NCBI GenBank assembly: GCA_963843525.1
Contig: CAWJKM010000007.1
Span: forward strand, 620,001 to 684,000
Length of the DNA stretch: 64,000 bases
Source of the DNA: DATJPR01 sp963843525
GTDB taxonomy: Bacteria; Bacteroidota; Ignavibacteria; UBA10030; UBA6906
Reading direction: 5' to 3'
The stretch's first letter is position 1. Each line of letters opens with the position of its first letter. The translations under genes were made by a program, and so were the position numbers. Shown in pieces: positions 1 to 7,961 of this stretch. The notes below the pieces were generated by a model. The model did no database searches and was not told where the DNA came from. It saw only the letters and a list, made by a program, of their open reading frames with translations.

Positions 1-1
1 G

Positions 2-160
2 GTGACTGTGACCTATGAATATAAACCGCTTCCCAGTCTTATCGTTCGGACAGAGTTTCGCCACGACAATTCCTCGGCAAAAGTGTTTGCCGATGATACG
101 GGGCCAGGGGCCGCCACGGGGCAGAACACGCTTCTCCTGGGTGCGATCGTGGTGTTCTGA
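2..160 (+). CDS. Outer-membrane beta-barrel porin, C-terminal fragment
   Basis: The window opens inside a gene whose last 52 codons are readable in frame 2 and end at a TGA at 158-160. The translated end alternates polar and hydrophobic residues (for example TEFRHDNSSAKVF, later NTLLLGAIVVF) and finishes on phenylalanine, as expected of the last strands of an outer-membrane beta barrel. It resembles the end of the OmpL-like putative beta-barrel porin-2 family, which is often found beside ammonium channels; that family name is an inference from a short fragment. The start lies outside the window. It precedes amt by 50 bases on the same strand, which suggests joint transcription. Confidence 0.6.
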   Translation: MTVTYEYKPLPSLIVRTEFRHDNSSAKVFADDTGPGAATGQNTLLLGAIVVF

Positions 161-210
161 GCGGATCATCCAGAGAATTCTCTTATCCAATCCAATTATG
201 AGGAGGTAGT

Positions 211-1761
211 ATGATTTTGCGATCAGAGCACTGGCGAAGGGCCGCCTTCGTTATGGTAGCTGTAATGGTTCTCTTAACCTGTAATGCGCTCCTGGGCTAT
301 GCCGGGGACCCAACAGGTGCGGCGACCGGGTCCGCAAACGATATCCCGGCCGCCAAGCCCGGCGAGCCGACGATGACGGAACTCGCAAACGCTGTCGGGC
401 ACAGCCGTGTTGCCCTGAACATCGTCTGGACACTGGTGACCGGGTTTCTCGTCATGTTCATGCAGGCAGGTTTCGCGATGGTGGAGACGGGTTTCACGCG
501 CGCGAAAAATGTTGCGCACACCATGGGGATGAATTTTATGGTGTACGCGATCGGCCTGATTGGATTCTATATCGTCGGTTTCGCGATCATGTTTGGAGGC
601 GTAGGGGGGGTCGCCTCCCTGGGGGGGACCCCGGGTCTCGACAATGAATTTACCATCTCGCTGTTCGGGAAGGTCTTTGGTCTGTTCGGCACGAAAGGGG
701 CGTTCCTCAATAATGGGGTGTATGATGTCGGCGTGTATACGCTCTTTCTCTTCCAGATGGTCTTCATGGACACCACGGCGACCATTCCGACTGGGGCAAT
801 GGCGGAACGTTGGCGGTTCGCTTCGTTCGTCATTTACGGCTTCTTCATCTCGATGATCGTCTACCCCTTGTTCGGGAATTGGGTGTGGGGAGGCGGCTGG
901 CTTGCAAACCTTGGGACCAATTTCGGACTGGGACATGGCCATGTTGATTTCGCCGGGTCATCGGTTGTCCATATGGTTGGCGGCGTTGCGGCATTGGCCG
1001 GAGCACTTGCACTCGGGCCCCGCATCGGGAAGTTCAACAAAGATGGCTCATCCAACGCCATCCCCGGCCACAATATCCCCATGGCCATCATCGGGACCTT
1101 CATCCTCGCCTTCGGATGGTTTGGATTTAACCCTGGATCAACCCTCGCCGGCAATGACATGCGCATCGCGATCGTTGCAACGAACACAATGCTGGCATCT
1201 GGTGCCGGGGCAATCATCGCCATGGTCTACATGTGGATCAAATTCGGGAAGCCTGATCCCAGCATGATGGCCAACGGGATGCTTGCCGGACTTGTCGCGA
1301 TCACTGCACCCTGCGCGTTTGTCAATGCCACCTCAGCTGTCATCATCGGCGGAATCGCCGGGTGGCTCGTGGTTGCCGCGGTCTTCTTCATCGATCAAAA
1401 AATGAAGGTCGACGATCCGGTCGGTGCCATCGCAGTGCACGGAGTCAACGGTGCATGGGGTGTATTGTCACTCGGCCTCTTTGCCGATGGTTCTTACGGG
1501 GACGGCTGGAACGGCATAGCGGGGAATGTGAAGGGGTTATTCTATGGTGACCCGTCCCAATTCGTCGCTGAAGTGATCGGTGTTGTAACTTGTTTCATTG
1601 TCGTCTTCACACTCATGTACGGCTTCTTCAAACTCACGAATAAGATTATTCCTCTGCGCGTTAGTGCCCAAAACGAAATACAGGGTCTGGATCTTCCTGA
1701 AATGGGTGTGAAAGGGTACGAAGATCCGACATCGGTCACTCACGCCGTGCACAACACATAG
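211..1761 (+). CDS. amt: Ammonium channel/transporter, Amt family
   Basis: A 516-residue inner-membrane channel that conducts ammonium. Residues 1-32 look like a cleavable signal peptide, as in many Amt proteins. About eleven membrane segments follow. The conserved region DFAGSSVVHMVGG puts the pore histidine at about residue 254, and AVHGVNGAWG puts its partner at about residue 410; Asp247 matches the structural aspartate of the family. The cytoplasmic tail (from about 485) is of ordinary length. A strong AGGAGG lies 5 bases before the ATG. No GlnK/GlnB regulator gene is next to it; the neighbour upstream is a porin, which could supply ammonium or another nitrogen source across the outer membrane. 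Confidence 0.95.
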   Translation: MILRSEHWRRAAFVMVAVMVLLTCNALLGYAGDPTGAATGSANDIPAAKPGEPTMTELANAVGHSRVALNIVWTLVTGFLVMFMQAGFAMVETGFTRAKNVAHTMGMNFMVYAIGLIGFYIVGFAIMFGGVGGVASLGGTPGLDNEFTISLFGKVFGLFGTKGAFLNNGVYDVGVYTLFLFQMVFMDTTATIPTGAMAERWRFASFVIYGFFISMIVYPLFGNWVWGGGWLANLGTNFGLGHGHVDFAGSSVVHMVGGVAALAGALALGPRIGKFNKDGSSNAIPGHNIPMAIIGTFILAFGWFGFNPGSTLAGNDMRIAIVATNTMLASGAGAIIAMVYMWIKFGKPDPSMMANGMLAGLVAITAPCAFVNATSAVIIGGIAGWLVVAAVFFIDQKMKVDDPVGAIAVHGVNGAWGVLSLGLFADGSYGDGWNGIAGNVKGLFYGDPSQFVAEVIGVVTCFIVVFTLMYGFFKLTNKIIPLRVSAQNEIQGLDLPEMGVKGYEDPTSVTHAVHNT

Positions 1762-1853
1762 CTGGGTAGCACTGCATCTGCCATAGCGCGAAGCAAAAGA
1801 AAAGAATTGAGAGAACAACATTGCCGGGGCGGGCTGGACTCGGGAAATGCAAA

Positions 1854-1880
1854 GGGGCCGATCTGGGGATCAGCCCCTTG
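1854..1880. terminator. Hairpin between convergent amt and mqnD
   Basis: GGGGC at 1854-1858 pairs with GCCCC at 1873-1877, and an inner GATC pairs with GATC after one mismatch. The site lies between the ends of two convergent genes, so it may serve both directions. There is no good T-run, so it is only a probable terminator. Confidence 0.45.
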
Positions 1881-1911
1881 TCTCTTGCATTGTCCCGTTG
1901 GAAGGAGTATG

Positions 1912-2748
1912 CTACACGAGCGAGATGTCCGACACTTTGGATAGTATTCCTCTCTCTTGGCCACGATCGAAGAGGTAGTGTAAAGCCCGTTTCCCGTTCT
2001 CTCCCATGTCGATGGTCAGATCACTCACATACATTTTGACGAAACGCTCACCCAGCTTTCGTTCAATGCCGCGTCCCCACTGCAACGCATAGGGGATGGA
2101 TTCATCCTGATGCTTGTACCCGTAATCGATGCTTGCCTTGAGGCCTTCTGAAAGCCGGACAGCGAGGTCCCTCCCGAGGTCTTTGCGTACGAGATCCAGC
2201 CCCAGCGGGAGGGGCAGGCCGCCGGTCTCCTTTTCCCAGAGTTCCCCGAAATCAAGAACCTTGTGGTAGCCGAGCGATTGGTAGGTGATCTGTCCCTCAT
2301 GGATCAACAGACCTGCATCGACTGTCCCGTCGTCCACCGCTTGCATGATCTTGTCGAATGCCATGTCAACGTTCTTCATTCCGCTCGTGAAAATCTTGAA
2401 GAGGAGCGTCGCCGTGGTCAACGGTCCGGGTGTCCCCACAACTTTTCCCTTGAGCTCGTCAAGTGAGCGGTACTTCCGCGAAATGATGACGGGGCCGTAT
2501 CCTTCTCCCATGCTCGCGCCGGTGCGCATGATCCAGTAGTTGTCGGCGACGGAAGGGTAGGCGTGTGCGGAGATGGCGGTGACTTCAAGTTCTGCGCGCA
2601 ATGCCCGTACGTTGAGGGATTGGATATCTTCCAGAAAATGTTCGATCACGATCCCCTCAAGGCGGACTTTCCCGCTTGAAAGTCCGTAGAACATGAATGC
2701 GTCGTCGGGGTCGGGACTATGTCCCACACGAATGGTGCGGTCGGTCAT
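1912..2748 (-). CDS. mqnD: 1,4-dihydroxy-6-naphthoate synthase (MqnD)
   Basis: A 278-residue protein of the MqnA/MqnD fold, which is shared with periplasmic binding proteins. MqnD cleaves cyclic dehypoxanthine futalosine to 1,4-dihydroxy-6-naphthoate in the futalosine route to menaquinone. The N-terminal GHSPDPDDAFMFYGL and the later LEDIQSLN and MRTGASMGEGYGPV match MqnD rather than MqnA (chorismate dehydratase). There is no signal peptide, consistent with a cytoplasmic enzyme. It is read after menG on the same strand with a gap of about 97 bases, and both act in menaquinone synthesis. No clear Shine-Dalgarno precedes the ATG. Confidence 0.85.
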   Translation of the reverse strand: MTDRTIRVGHSPDPDDAFMFYGLSSGKVRLEGIVIEHFLEDIQSLNVRALRAELEVTAISAHAYPSVADNYWIMRTGASMGEGYGPVIISRKYRSLDELKGKVVGTPGPLTTATLLFKIFTSGMKNVDMAFDKIMQAVDDGTVDAGLLIHEGQITYQSLGYHKVLDFGELWEKETGGLPLPLGLDLVRKDLGRDLAVRLSEGLKASIDYGYKHQDESIPYALQWGRGIERKLGERFVKMYVSDLTIDMGENGKRALHYLFDRGQERGILSKVSDISLV

Positions 2749-2845
2749 GGGCGTTGTCGTTCGAAGAAATGAGTTTTGAATGAGTGAAGGATGATCTTTT
2801 GCCGGAGTCGCCGGCCAGGACCGGAGTGATCCCGGGGACCCCCGT

Positions 2846-3568
2846 CTATTTTATGCCCGTGTAAATGCTGGCAATCCCGAATGTCAACCGTTCTGTCCGC
2901 GTCTCTCTCAACCCTGCCGCTTGAAGGATCGAGAGAAAGTCCTGACCGTCGGGAAATTCCATGACGCTCGCCGGTAGGTAGGTGTAAGCATCGGAATGTC
3001 CTGAGATGATTCTCCCAATGAAGGGAAGTATCCGGCGGAAGTAAAAAAAATAGAGCTGCTTGAACGGAAAGGCTTGCGGTCGCGAAAACTCCAACACAAC
3101 GATCTTTCCTCCCGTCCGGAGGACGCGTTGCATTTCCGTAATGCCTTTCTCGAGATTCTCAAAATTCCGGGCGCCGAAGGCGACAATGGCGGCATCGAAA
3201 GAACCATCAGCAAAAGCCAGATGTTCGGCCTCCCCGCTCATCAGACGAATCTGGCGGGAGAGCCCGCGCCGGTCCACCTTCCGACGTCCGACATGAAGCA
3301 TCTCTTCCGCGATATCGATTCCAACGACTTCCTGTGCGCCCGATCGCAAGGCTGCGATGGCAAAATCCGCCGTCCCTGTTGCCACATCGAGAATTCGCCC
3401 CGGATGGAGCGCGCGAAGGTGTTCGATCGCCCGTCGCCTCCAGTAGAAATCGACACCGCCGCTGAGCAAATGATTGAGGAGATCGTACCGGTACGCGATT
3501 GCGTCGAAGAGAGATTGAACGTAGAGTTTTTCCAAGAGAGAGCATGTAATGGAGAACCAAAATACCAA
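2846..3568 (-). CDS. menG: Demethylmenaquinone methyltransferase (MenG/UbiE)
   Basis: A class I SAM-dependent methyltransferase that performs the C-methylation of demethylmenaquinone. The region FDAIAYRYDLLNHLLSGGVD is the family's N-terminal signature, LDVATGTADFA is the SAM-binding motif, and FGARNFENLEKGITEMQRVL is the UbiE signature. The start is uncertain. The longest frame begins with TTG at 3568, but a TTG at 3535 (protein beginning MEKLYVQSLFDAI) gives the usual family length and drops an atypical hydrophobic leader; neither has a clear ribosome binding site. It sits upstream of mqnD and is divergent from the aromatic operon. Confidence 0.9.
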   Translation of the reverse strand: MVFWFSITCSLLEKLYVQSLFDAIAYRYDLLNHLLSGGVDFYWRRRAIEHLRALHPGRILDVATGTADFAIAALRSGAQEVVGIDIAEEMLHVGRRKVDRRGLSRQIRLMSGEAEHLAFADGSFDAAIVAFGARNFENLEKGITEMQRVLRTGGKIVVLEFSRPQAFPFKQLYFFYFRRILPFIGRIISGHSDAYTYLPASVMEFPDGQDFLSILQAAGLRETRTERLTFGIASIYTGIK

Positions 3569-3609
3569 AATTCGTTCTGAGTTACAATATTCCGCTTCCG
3601 CGCCACTTC

Positions 3610-3638
3610 TTGCATTTCATTCTCTCAACAGGTATCAT
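3610..3638 (+). promoter_or_regulatory. Candidate sigma70-type promoter of the aromatic operon
   Basis: TTGCAT at 3610-3615 and TATCAT at 3633-3638 are separated by 17 bases. The -10 box matches the consensus at five of six positions and the -35 box at three of six. It faces aroB and is divergent from menG. Transcription would start near 3645, leaving a leader of about 120 bases that contains a terminator-like hairpin. Confidence 0.4.
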
Positions 3639-3716
3639 TCTTCAGTAGTGCAGTGACTCTGACAGCTTTCCTGAAGGTATCGACCCTCACGAACCTCGGC
3701 GAAATCCGGAACTTTT

Positions 3717-3742
3717 CCCCCACCGCAGGGTGAGGGTTTTTT
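3717..3742 (+). terminator. Terminator-like hairpin in the aroB leader (possible attenuator)
   Basis: CCCCCACC (3717-3724) pairs with GGTGAGGG (3729-3736) around a GCAG loop with one C-A mismatch, and six T follow (3737-3742). An additional copy of the 5' arm, ACCCTCAC at 3683-3690, is perfectly complementary to GTGAGGGT at 3730-3737. No plus-strand gene lies upstream to be terminated, since the neighbour is divergent menG. The element would therefore act on the leader of aroB, or end a short RNA of about 100 bases. The regulatory role is an inference. Confidence 0.5.
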
Positions 3743-3764
3743 GTTTCCCAAATCCTGAAACCAC

Positions 3765-4859
3765 ATGCAGGACATCAGCGTACGACTCGGCCGTGGCCGG
3801 AACCGTTCCTATACCGTCAGCCTCCGGACGGGGGTGATCGATGCCTTACCGACATCCATCGACCGGCAGTTTCCCGGGCAGCAAGTCTTTGTGATCACGG
3901 ACAGCAACGTTCGAAAACTCTACGGGAAACGTCTCACTGCAGCATTTGATCGTGCCGGCCGGCCGGCACTCCTTCTGGAAATCCCTGCAGGCGAGGGATC
4001 GAAGAATGCCGACCTCGTCTACCAGGTGCAGACGGAGCTCCTCCATCGCGGCGTTCAGCGCGATAGTGTCATCGTTGCCTTTGGCGGCGGAGTGGTCGGC
4101 GATCTCGCGGGGTTCGTGGCCGCCACAGTTCTCCGGGGGATAGACTTCGTCCAGGTGCCGACATCACTGCTCGCACAGGTGGATAGCAGCGTCGGCGGGA
4201 AGGTGGGGGTGGATCACCCGGTGGGAAAGAATCTCATCGGAGCGTTTCATCAACCGCGTGCAGTCTACATCGACACCGCGCTGCTCAGGACCCTGCCTGA
4301 GCGGCAATTCCGGAGCGGGCTTGCTGAAGTGGTCAAGATCGCGGCCGCGCTGGACTCCGGGTTGTTCCGATACATCTCCCGGCATGCAGCTCGCATCTCA
4401 AAGACGCGAACGGAGATTCTCGATGTTCTGGTGGCACGATCGGTGGGCCTGAAGGCCCTGGTGGTCATGAAAGATGAATTTGAAACGGGAGTGCGAAAGG
4501 CGCTCAATCTCGGACATACGATCGGCCATGCGCTGGAAGCAGCTTCCGGCTACTCGTTGCTGCACGGCGAAGCCGTCAGTATCGGCATTGCGGCTGAATC
4601 GCTCCTCTCCGTCCAGCTCGGATTGATGCGCCCGTCGGAACGTGCGACGTTGCTTCAGACGCTGCGGGGACTTCGCCTCCCCATCACGCTCCCGAGAATC
4701 AAGGACCGTCAACGATTCCTCGACGCACTCCATGCCGATAAGAAATCAGTCCGGGGGAACGTGCGTTTTGTGCTTCCCGCGGGAATCGGTCAGTGCGCGA
4801 TCGGGGTCGACGTCCCGGGGGACCTGCTCGACCGGCTTCTCTCTCAAAGCGGCAAATGA
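3765..4859 (+). CDS. aroB: 3-dehydroquinate synthase
   Basis: This 364-residue NAD- and metal-dependent enzyme closes DAHP to 3-dehydroquinate, the second shikimate step. Visible family features are the glycine-rich GGGVVGDLAGF (107-117), the substrate loop VDSSVGGKVGVDHPVGKN (139-156), and the metal ligands Glu188 (GLAEVVK), His251 (HTIGHALE) and His268 (LHGEAVSIG). Its length is normal. It is the first gene of the aromatic operon, and its stop codon overlaps the next start as ATGA. DAHP synthase and shikimate kinase genes are not in the window. Confidence 0.96.
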   Translation: MQDISVRLGRGRNRSYTVSLRTGVIDALPTSIDRQFPGQQVFVITDSNVRKLYGKRLTAAFDRAGRPALLLEIPAGEGSKNADLVYQVQTELLHRGVQRDSVIVAFGGGVVGDLAGFVAATVLRGIDFVQVPTSLLAQVDSSVGGKVGVDHPVGKNLIGAFHQPRAVYIDTALLRTLPERQFRSGLAEVVKIAAALDSGLFRYISRHAARISKTRTEILDVLVARSVGLKALVVMKDEFETGVRKALNLGHTIGHALEAASGYSLLHGEAVSIGIAAESLLSVQLGLMRPSERATLLQTLRGLRLPITLPRIKDRQRFLDALHADKKSVRGNVRFVLPAGIGQCAIGVDVPGDLLDRLLSQSGK

Positions 4860-6313
4860 TTATTGTCTCCATCACCGGCCCGACACGGGAGGAAGCGTTG
4901 TCGCAAATCACCGGGTCCCGGCGGTTCGCCGGACTGTTCGAGCTCCGGTTGGATCTTCTTCACGGCGTTCATGCAGGAGAGTTGATCCGGCATGCAAAGA
5001 AACCGGTCGTCGCGACCTGTCGTCCGGATTGGGAGGGGGGAGGATTCAAGGGAACGGAGAACCAGAGGTTGGCAATTCTTTCCGAGGCGGCCGAACAGGG
5101 CGCTGCATATATCGATCTGGAACTCAAACTGGGCAGACGGCGGGTCCAGACGTTCGCTCAATCCCATCGCACGGCGAAAATCATCCTTTCGCGTCACTAT
5201 TTCACTGAAGAACGGATTGATCCCCGTCGCGAGTACCAGGCGATGCGGAGTATTGGAGCTTCCGTGTTCAAGCTTGCGTACCGTGCGGACGATGCGTGTG
5301 ACATCAGTACGGCGATGAAGTTCCTTCAGTTGGCAAAGAAGGACCGTCAAGAGGCGGTCGCCATCGCCATGGGGGAAGCAGGCGAAGCGTCCAGGGTTCT
5401 GTATCGCGTCTTCGGCGGCTGGGCGACGTTTGCGGCGCCGGAGGGAGGTACGCCAGCCGCAGAAGGGCAGATCGCAGCCCGTCTGCTGCATGACCTCTAC
5501 CGTGCGGATCAGTTGGGTCGTTCCACAAAAATCTTCGGGGTCATCGGCAATCCGATAGAGTACAGCAAAGGGATCTATCTCCACAATCCGCTCTTCCATC
5601 GTGCGCGGAAAAACGCAGTGTACTGCCGGTTTAAGGTGGACAAGCTGAAGCGCTTCATGGCCGAGGTGTTCCCCGCACTCGCCGGGATAAGCGTGACGTT
5701 GCCGCACAAGATAGCAATCATGGAATTCGTGGATCGTGTGGAAGAATCGGCAAAGGTGATCGGCGCAGTGAACACGGTGGTGCGCGAGCGGGGAACGCTT
5801 GTGGCCGAAAACACCGATGCTGCCGGGGCGCTGGATGCGATTGAAAAGCGGATGAAAGTGAGAGGAAGGACTTTCCTTGTCCTGGGAGCAGGCGGTGCTG
5901 CGCGGGCCATCATTGTCGAGGCGATTCGCCGCGGTGCGAAAGTGTTCGTGGCCAACAGGACGTTCGAGCGAGCGGTGGAACTCGCGCGCATCACCGGGTG
6001 CACGCCCGTGGATCCCGCCGGTATCGACACAGTGGATATCGTAGCCAATGCCACGTCCGTCGGAATGGCTCCGATGATTGACAAGACACCGCTCGCAGAA
6101 GGAAGAATGAAGATGAAGCTCGCCTTCGATTCGGTGTATCAGCCGGCGGACACACGCTTTCTCAGGGAAGCACGGGCGCAGGGTGCAATCACCGTTTCCG
6201 GAGTAGAAATGTACATCAACCAGGCTGCTGCGCAATCGCGCCGATACACGGGTACGTTGCCCAATCGGAAGCTCATGCGACGGCTTCTGGAGGGGGTCGT
6301 GCACGACCGATGA
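4856..6313 (+). CDS. aroDE: Fused 3-dehydroquinate dehydratase (type I) / shikimate dehydrogenase
   Basis: A 485-residue two-domain enzyme for shikimate steps three and four. Residues 1-215 are a type I dehydroquinase, with Glu29 in FELRLD, His114 in LSRHYF and the Schiff-base Lys139 in FKLAYRA. Residues 225-485 are shikimate dehydrogenase, with GNPIEYSKG, the catalytic Lys285 in SVTLPHK, Asp321 in ENTDAAG and the NADP loop GAGGAARA. The same order is known from plants and chlamydiae. The start is the ATG overlapping the aroB stop; a longer frame upstream only reads through the aroB end. The gene ends in a further ATGA overlap with the Dabb gene. Confidence 0.94.
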   Translation: MIIVSITGPTREEALSQITGSRRFAGLFELRLDLLHGVHAGELIRHAKKPVVATCRPDWEGGGFKGTENQRLAILSEAAEQGAAYIDLELKLGRRRVQTFAQSHRTAKIILSRHYFTEERIDPRREYQAMRSIGASVFKLAYRADDACDISTAMKFLQLAKKDRQEAVAIAMGEAGEASRVLYRVFGGWATFAAPEGGTPAAEGQIAARLLHDLYRADQLGRSTKIFGVIGNPIEYSKGIYLHNPLFHRARKNAVYCRFKVDKLKRFMAEVFPALAGISVTLPHKIAIMEFVDRVEESAKVIGAVNTVVRERGTLVAENTDAAGALDAIEKRMKVRGRTFLVLGAGGAARAIIVEAIRRGAKVFVANRTFERAVELARITGCTPVDPAGIDTVDIVANATSVGMAPMIDKTPLAEGRMKMKLAFDSVYQPADTRFLREARAQGAITVSGVEMYINQAAAQSRRYTGTLPNRKLMRRLLEGVVHDR

Positions 6314-6612
6314 TCCGTCACATTGTACTGTGGAAAATCGCCGAGCACGCCGCCGGCAAATCTCGCGAGGAGAACATCCTTCAGGCAGAGATCCTCCTGC
6401 GGGCGTTGCCCGCACTGGTGCCGTCGATCAGATCTTTCGAGGTTGGAAGAAATCTCGTCCCGGGCGCAGAAGCGTTCGATCTTGTCCTGAACGCCACGTT
6501 TGACTCGTTGCAGGGACTTCAGGAATACCAGGAGCATCCGGAACACCAGCGCGTCGTGCGGTTTCTCCGCTCCGTGCGTTCCGGACGTGCCGTCGCAGAC
6601 TTTGAAGACTGA
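6310..6612 (+). CDS. Dabb (stress-responsive alpha/beta-barrel) family protein
   Basis: A 100-residue protein beginning MIRHIVLWKI, with a middle NLVPGAEAFDLVLNATFDS and an end EHQRVVRFLRSV; this is the pattern of the dimeric Dabb ferredoxin-like fold. Members include stress-induced plant proteins and a polyketide cyclase, and most have no known reaction. The gene overlaps aroDE by ATGA and is followed by aroA after only 3 bases, so it is surely cotranscribed with the shikimate genes. A role in binding or channelling an aromatic intermediate is possible but is only inferred from position. Confidence 0.85.
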   Translation: MIRHIVLWKIAEHAAGKSREENILQAEILLRALPALVPSIRSFEVGRNLVPGAEAFDLVLNATFDSLQGLQEYQEHPEHQRVVRFLRSVRSGRAVADFED

Positions 6613-6615
6613 CCA

Positions 6616-7896
6616 ATGGTCGCACGCGTGCAACCTGCTGCCGGCCCGGTCGATGGCCGGATGAACGTTCCCGGTTCTAAAAGCATCACGAACCGGGCCC
6701 TGATCTGTGCCGCGCTGGCTGCGGGGAAATCAGTTTTGACCAACGCATCGGACAGCAATGACACTGCGTTGATGCTGAACGGTCTCAATCAGATGGGGGT
6801 ACTTGGAAGGCAGACCGCGGACGGATTGGTTGTCGAAGGCTCCGGAGGGAGTCTTACGGCGCCACGGTTTCCAATTCCCGTCGGGAATGCAGGTACCACG
6901 TTTCGTTTTCTGCTTTCCGCCGCAGCTCTGGCGCGAGGGACGACAAAGTTCGAACTCTCTCCAAGGATGGCGGAGCGGCCGATCGACGACCTCGTCGAAG
7001 GACTCGACCAGCTCGGAGTTACCGTGGAGCGTGATCTCTCCGGCCTTTTCGTCAGCGTGCGTGGCGGAGGAATCAGGGGCGGACGAGTCTCGATGAGGGG
7101 GGACCGGAGTTCGCAATTCCTTTCATCCCTCTTGCTGGCAGCGCCCTTTGCCAGCGAAGATCTCGTGCTGTCAGTCCGCGAAGGTCTCTCCTCGGCTCCC
7201 TATGTGCATATGACACTGGCGGTGATGGCGGCGTTCGGCGTTGAGGGGGAGCAAGCCTCCAGGGACGTCTTGGAATTCCGTGTGCGGGCGCACCAGCGAT
7301 ATCGTGCAACCCGATTTGCAGTCGAACCGGATGCCTCCGGAGCTTCATACCCCCTCGCAGTGGCGGCAGTCGCCGGAGGAAAAATGCGGGTGGATGGTCT
7401 CACGACCCGATCCGCGCAGGGGGATGCCGGGTTTGCGCGGGTACTGGCCCTCATGGGGTGTATTGTAGAGGAGGATGGTTCGGGTCTGACGGTCGAAAGG
7501 CGTGGGACCCTGCACGGGATTGACATCGATATGAATCCGATGCCGGATGTCGTCCCGACCCTAGTTGCCGTGGCATTGTTCGCCGAGGGAGCGACCAGGA
7601 TCCATAATGTGGGCCACCTGCGTTTCAAAGAGTCGAACCGCCTCGAAACACTCGCTGGAGAGGCTGGGATTCTTGGCGCTCGCATCGAAGTGCAACCCGA
7701 TGGGCTCTCCATTCAGCCCGGCGATCTGCACGGCGGGCGGGTTTCAGCGCACGAGGATCATCGGCTGGCAATGATGTTCGCGCTCATCGGGTTGCATACC
7801 CCCGGGGTTATCATCGAGGGGGTGGAATGTGTCAGGAAATCCTACCCGGCGTTTTGGGAGGAACTGGGGGCGATCACGCCGGTACTCCTTTCGTAG
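6616..7896 (+). CDS. aroA: 3-phosphoshikimate 1-carboxyvinyltransferase (EPSP synthase)
   Basis: A 426-residue enzyme that joins phosphoenolpyruvate to shikimate-3-phosphate. The N-terminal VPGSKSITNRALICAALA, then GNAGTTFRFL, the RMAERPIDDL segment, SSQFLSSLLLA, and the C-terminal LRFKESNRL and HEDHRLAMMFAL are the expected substrate-binding motifs. The usual LPG-N-GTA-R loop reads GNAGTTFR here, a mild variant. The length fits the two inverse-barrel domains. It lies 3 bases after the Dabb gene. A 65-base gap follows before aroC. Confidence 0.95.
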   Translation: MVARVQPAAGPVDGRMNVPGSKSITNRALICAALAAGKSVLTNASDSNDTALMLNGLNQMGVLGRQTADGLVVEGSGGSLTAPRFPIPVGNAGTTFRFLLSAAALARGTTKFELSPRMAERPIDDLVEGLDQLGVTVERDLSGLFVSVRGGGIRGGRVSMRGDRSSQFLSSLLLAAPFASEDLVLSVREGLSSAPYVHMTLAVMAAFGVEGEQASRDVLEFRVRAHQRYRATRFAVEPDASGASYPLAVAAVAGGKMRVDGLTTRSAQGDAGFARVLALMGCIVEEDGSGLTVERRGTLHGIDIDMNPMPDVVPTLVAVALFAEGATRIHNVGHLRFKESNRLETLAGEAGILGARIEVQPDGLSIQPGDLHGGRVSAHEDHRLAMMFALIGLHTPGVIIEGVECVRKSYPAFWEELGAITPVLLS

Positions 7897-7961
7897 CGGA
7901 CGTGGATGGTGGGCGGCAAATATCATACCTTTAAAGTACGTGTTACATCGGCGGGAATTTC

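Noticed and set aside
4844..6415. 523-codon open frame antisense to aroDE
   Set aside because: A shadow of a GC-rich gene on the other strand; the plus-strand product has all catalytic motifs.
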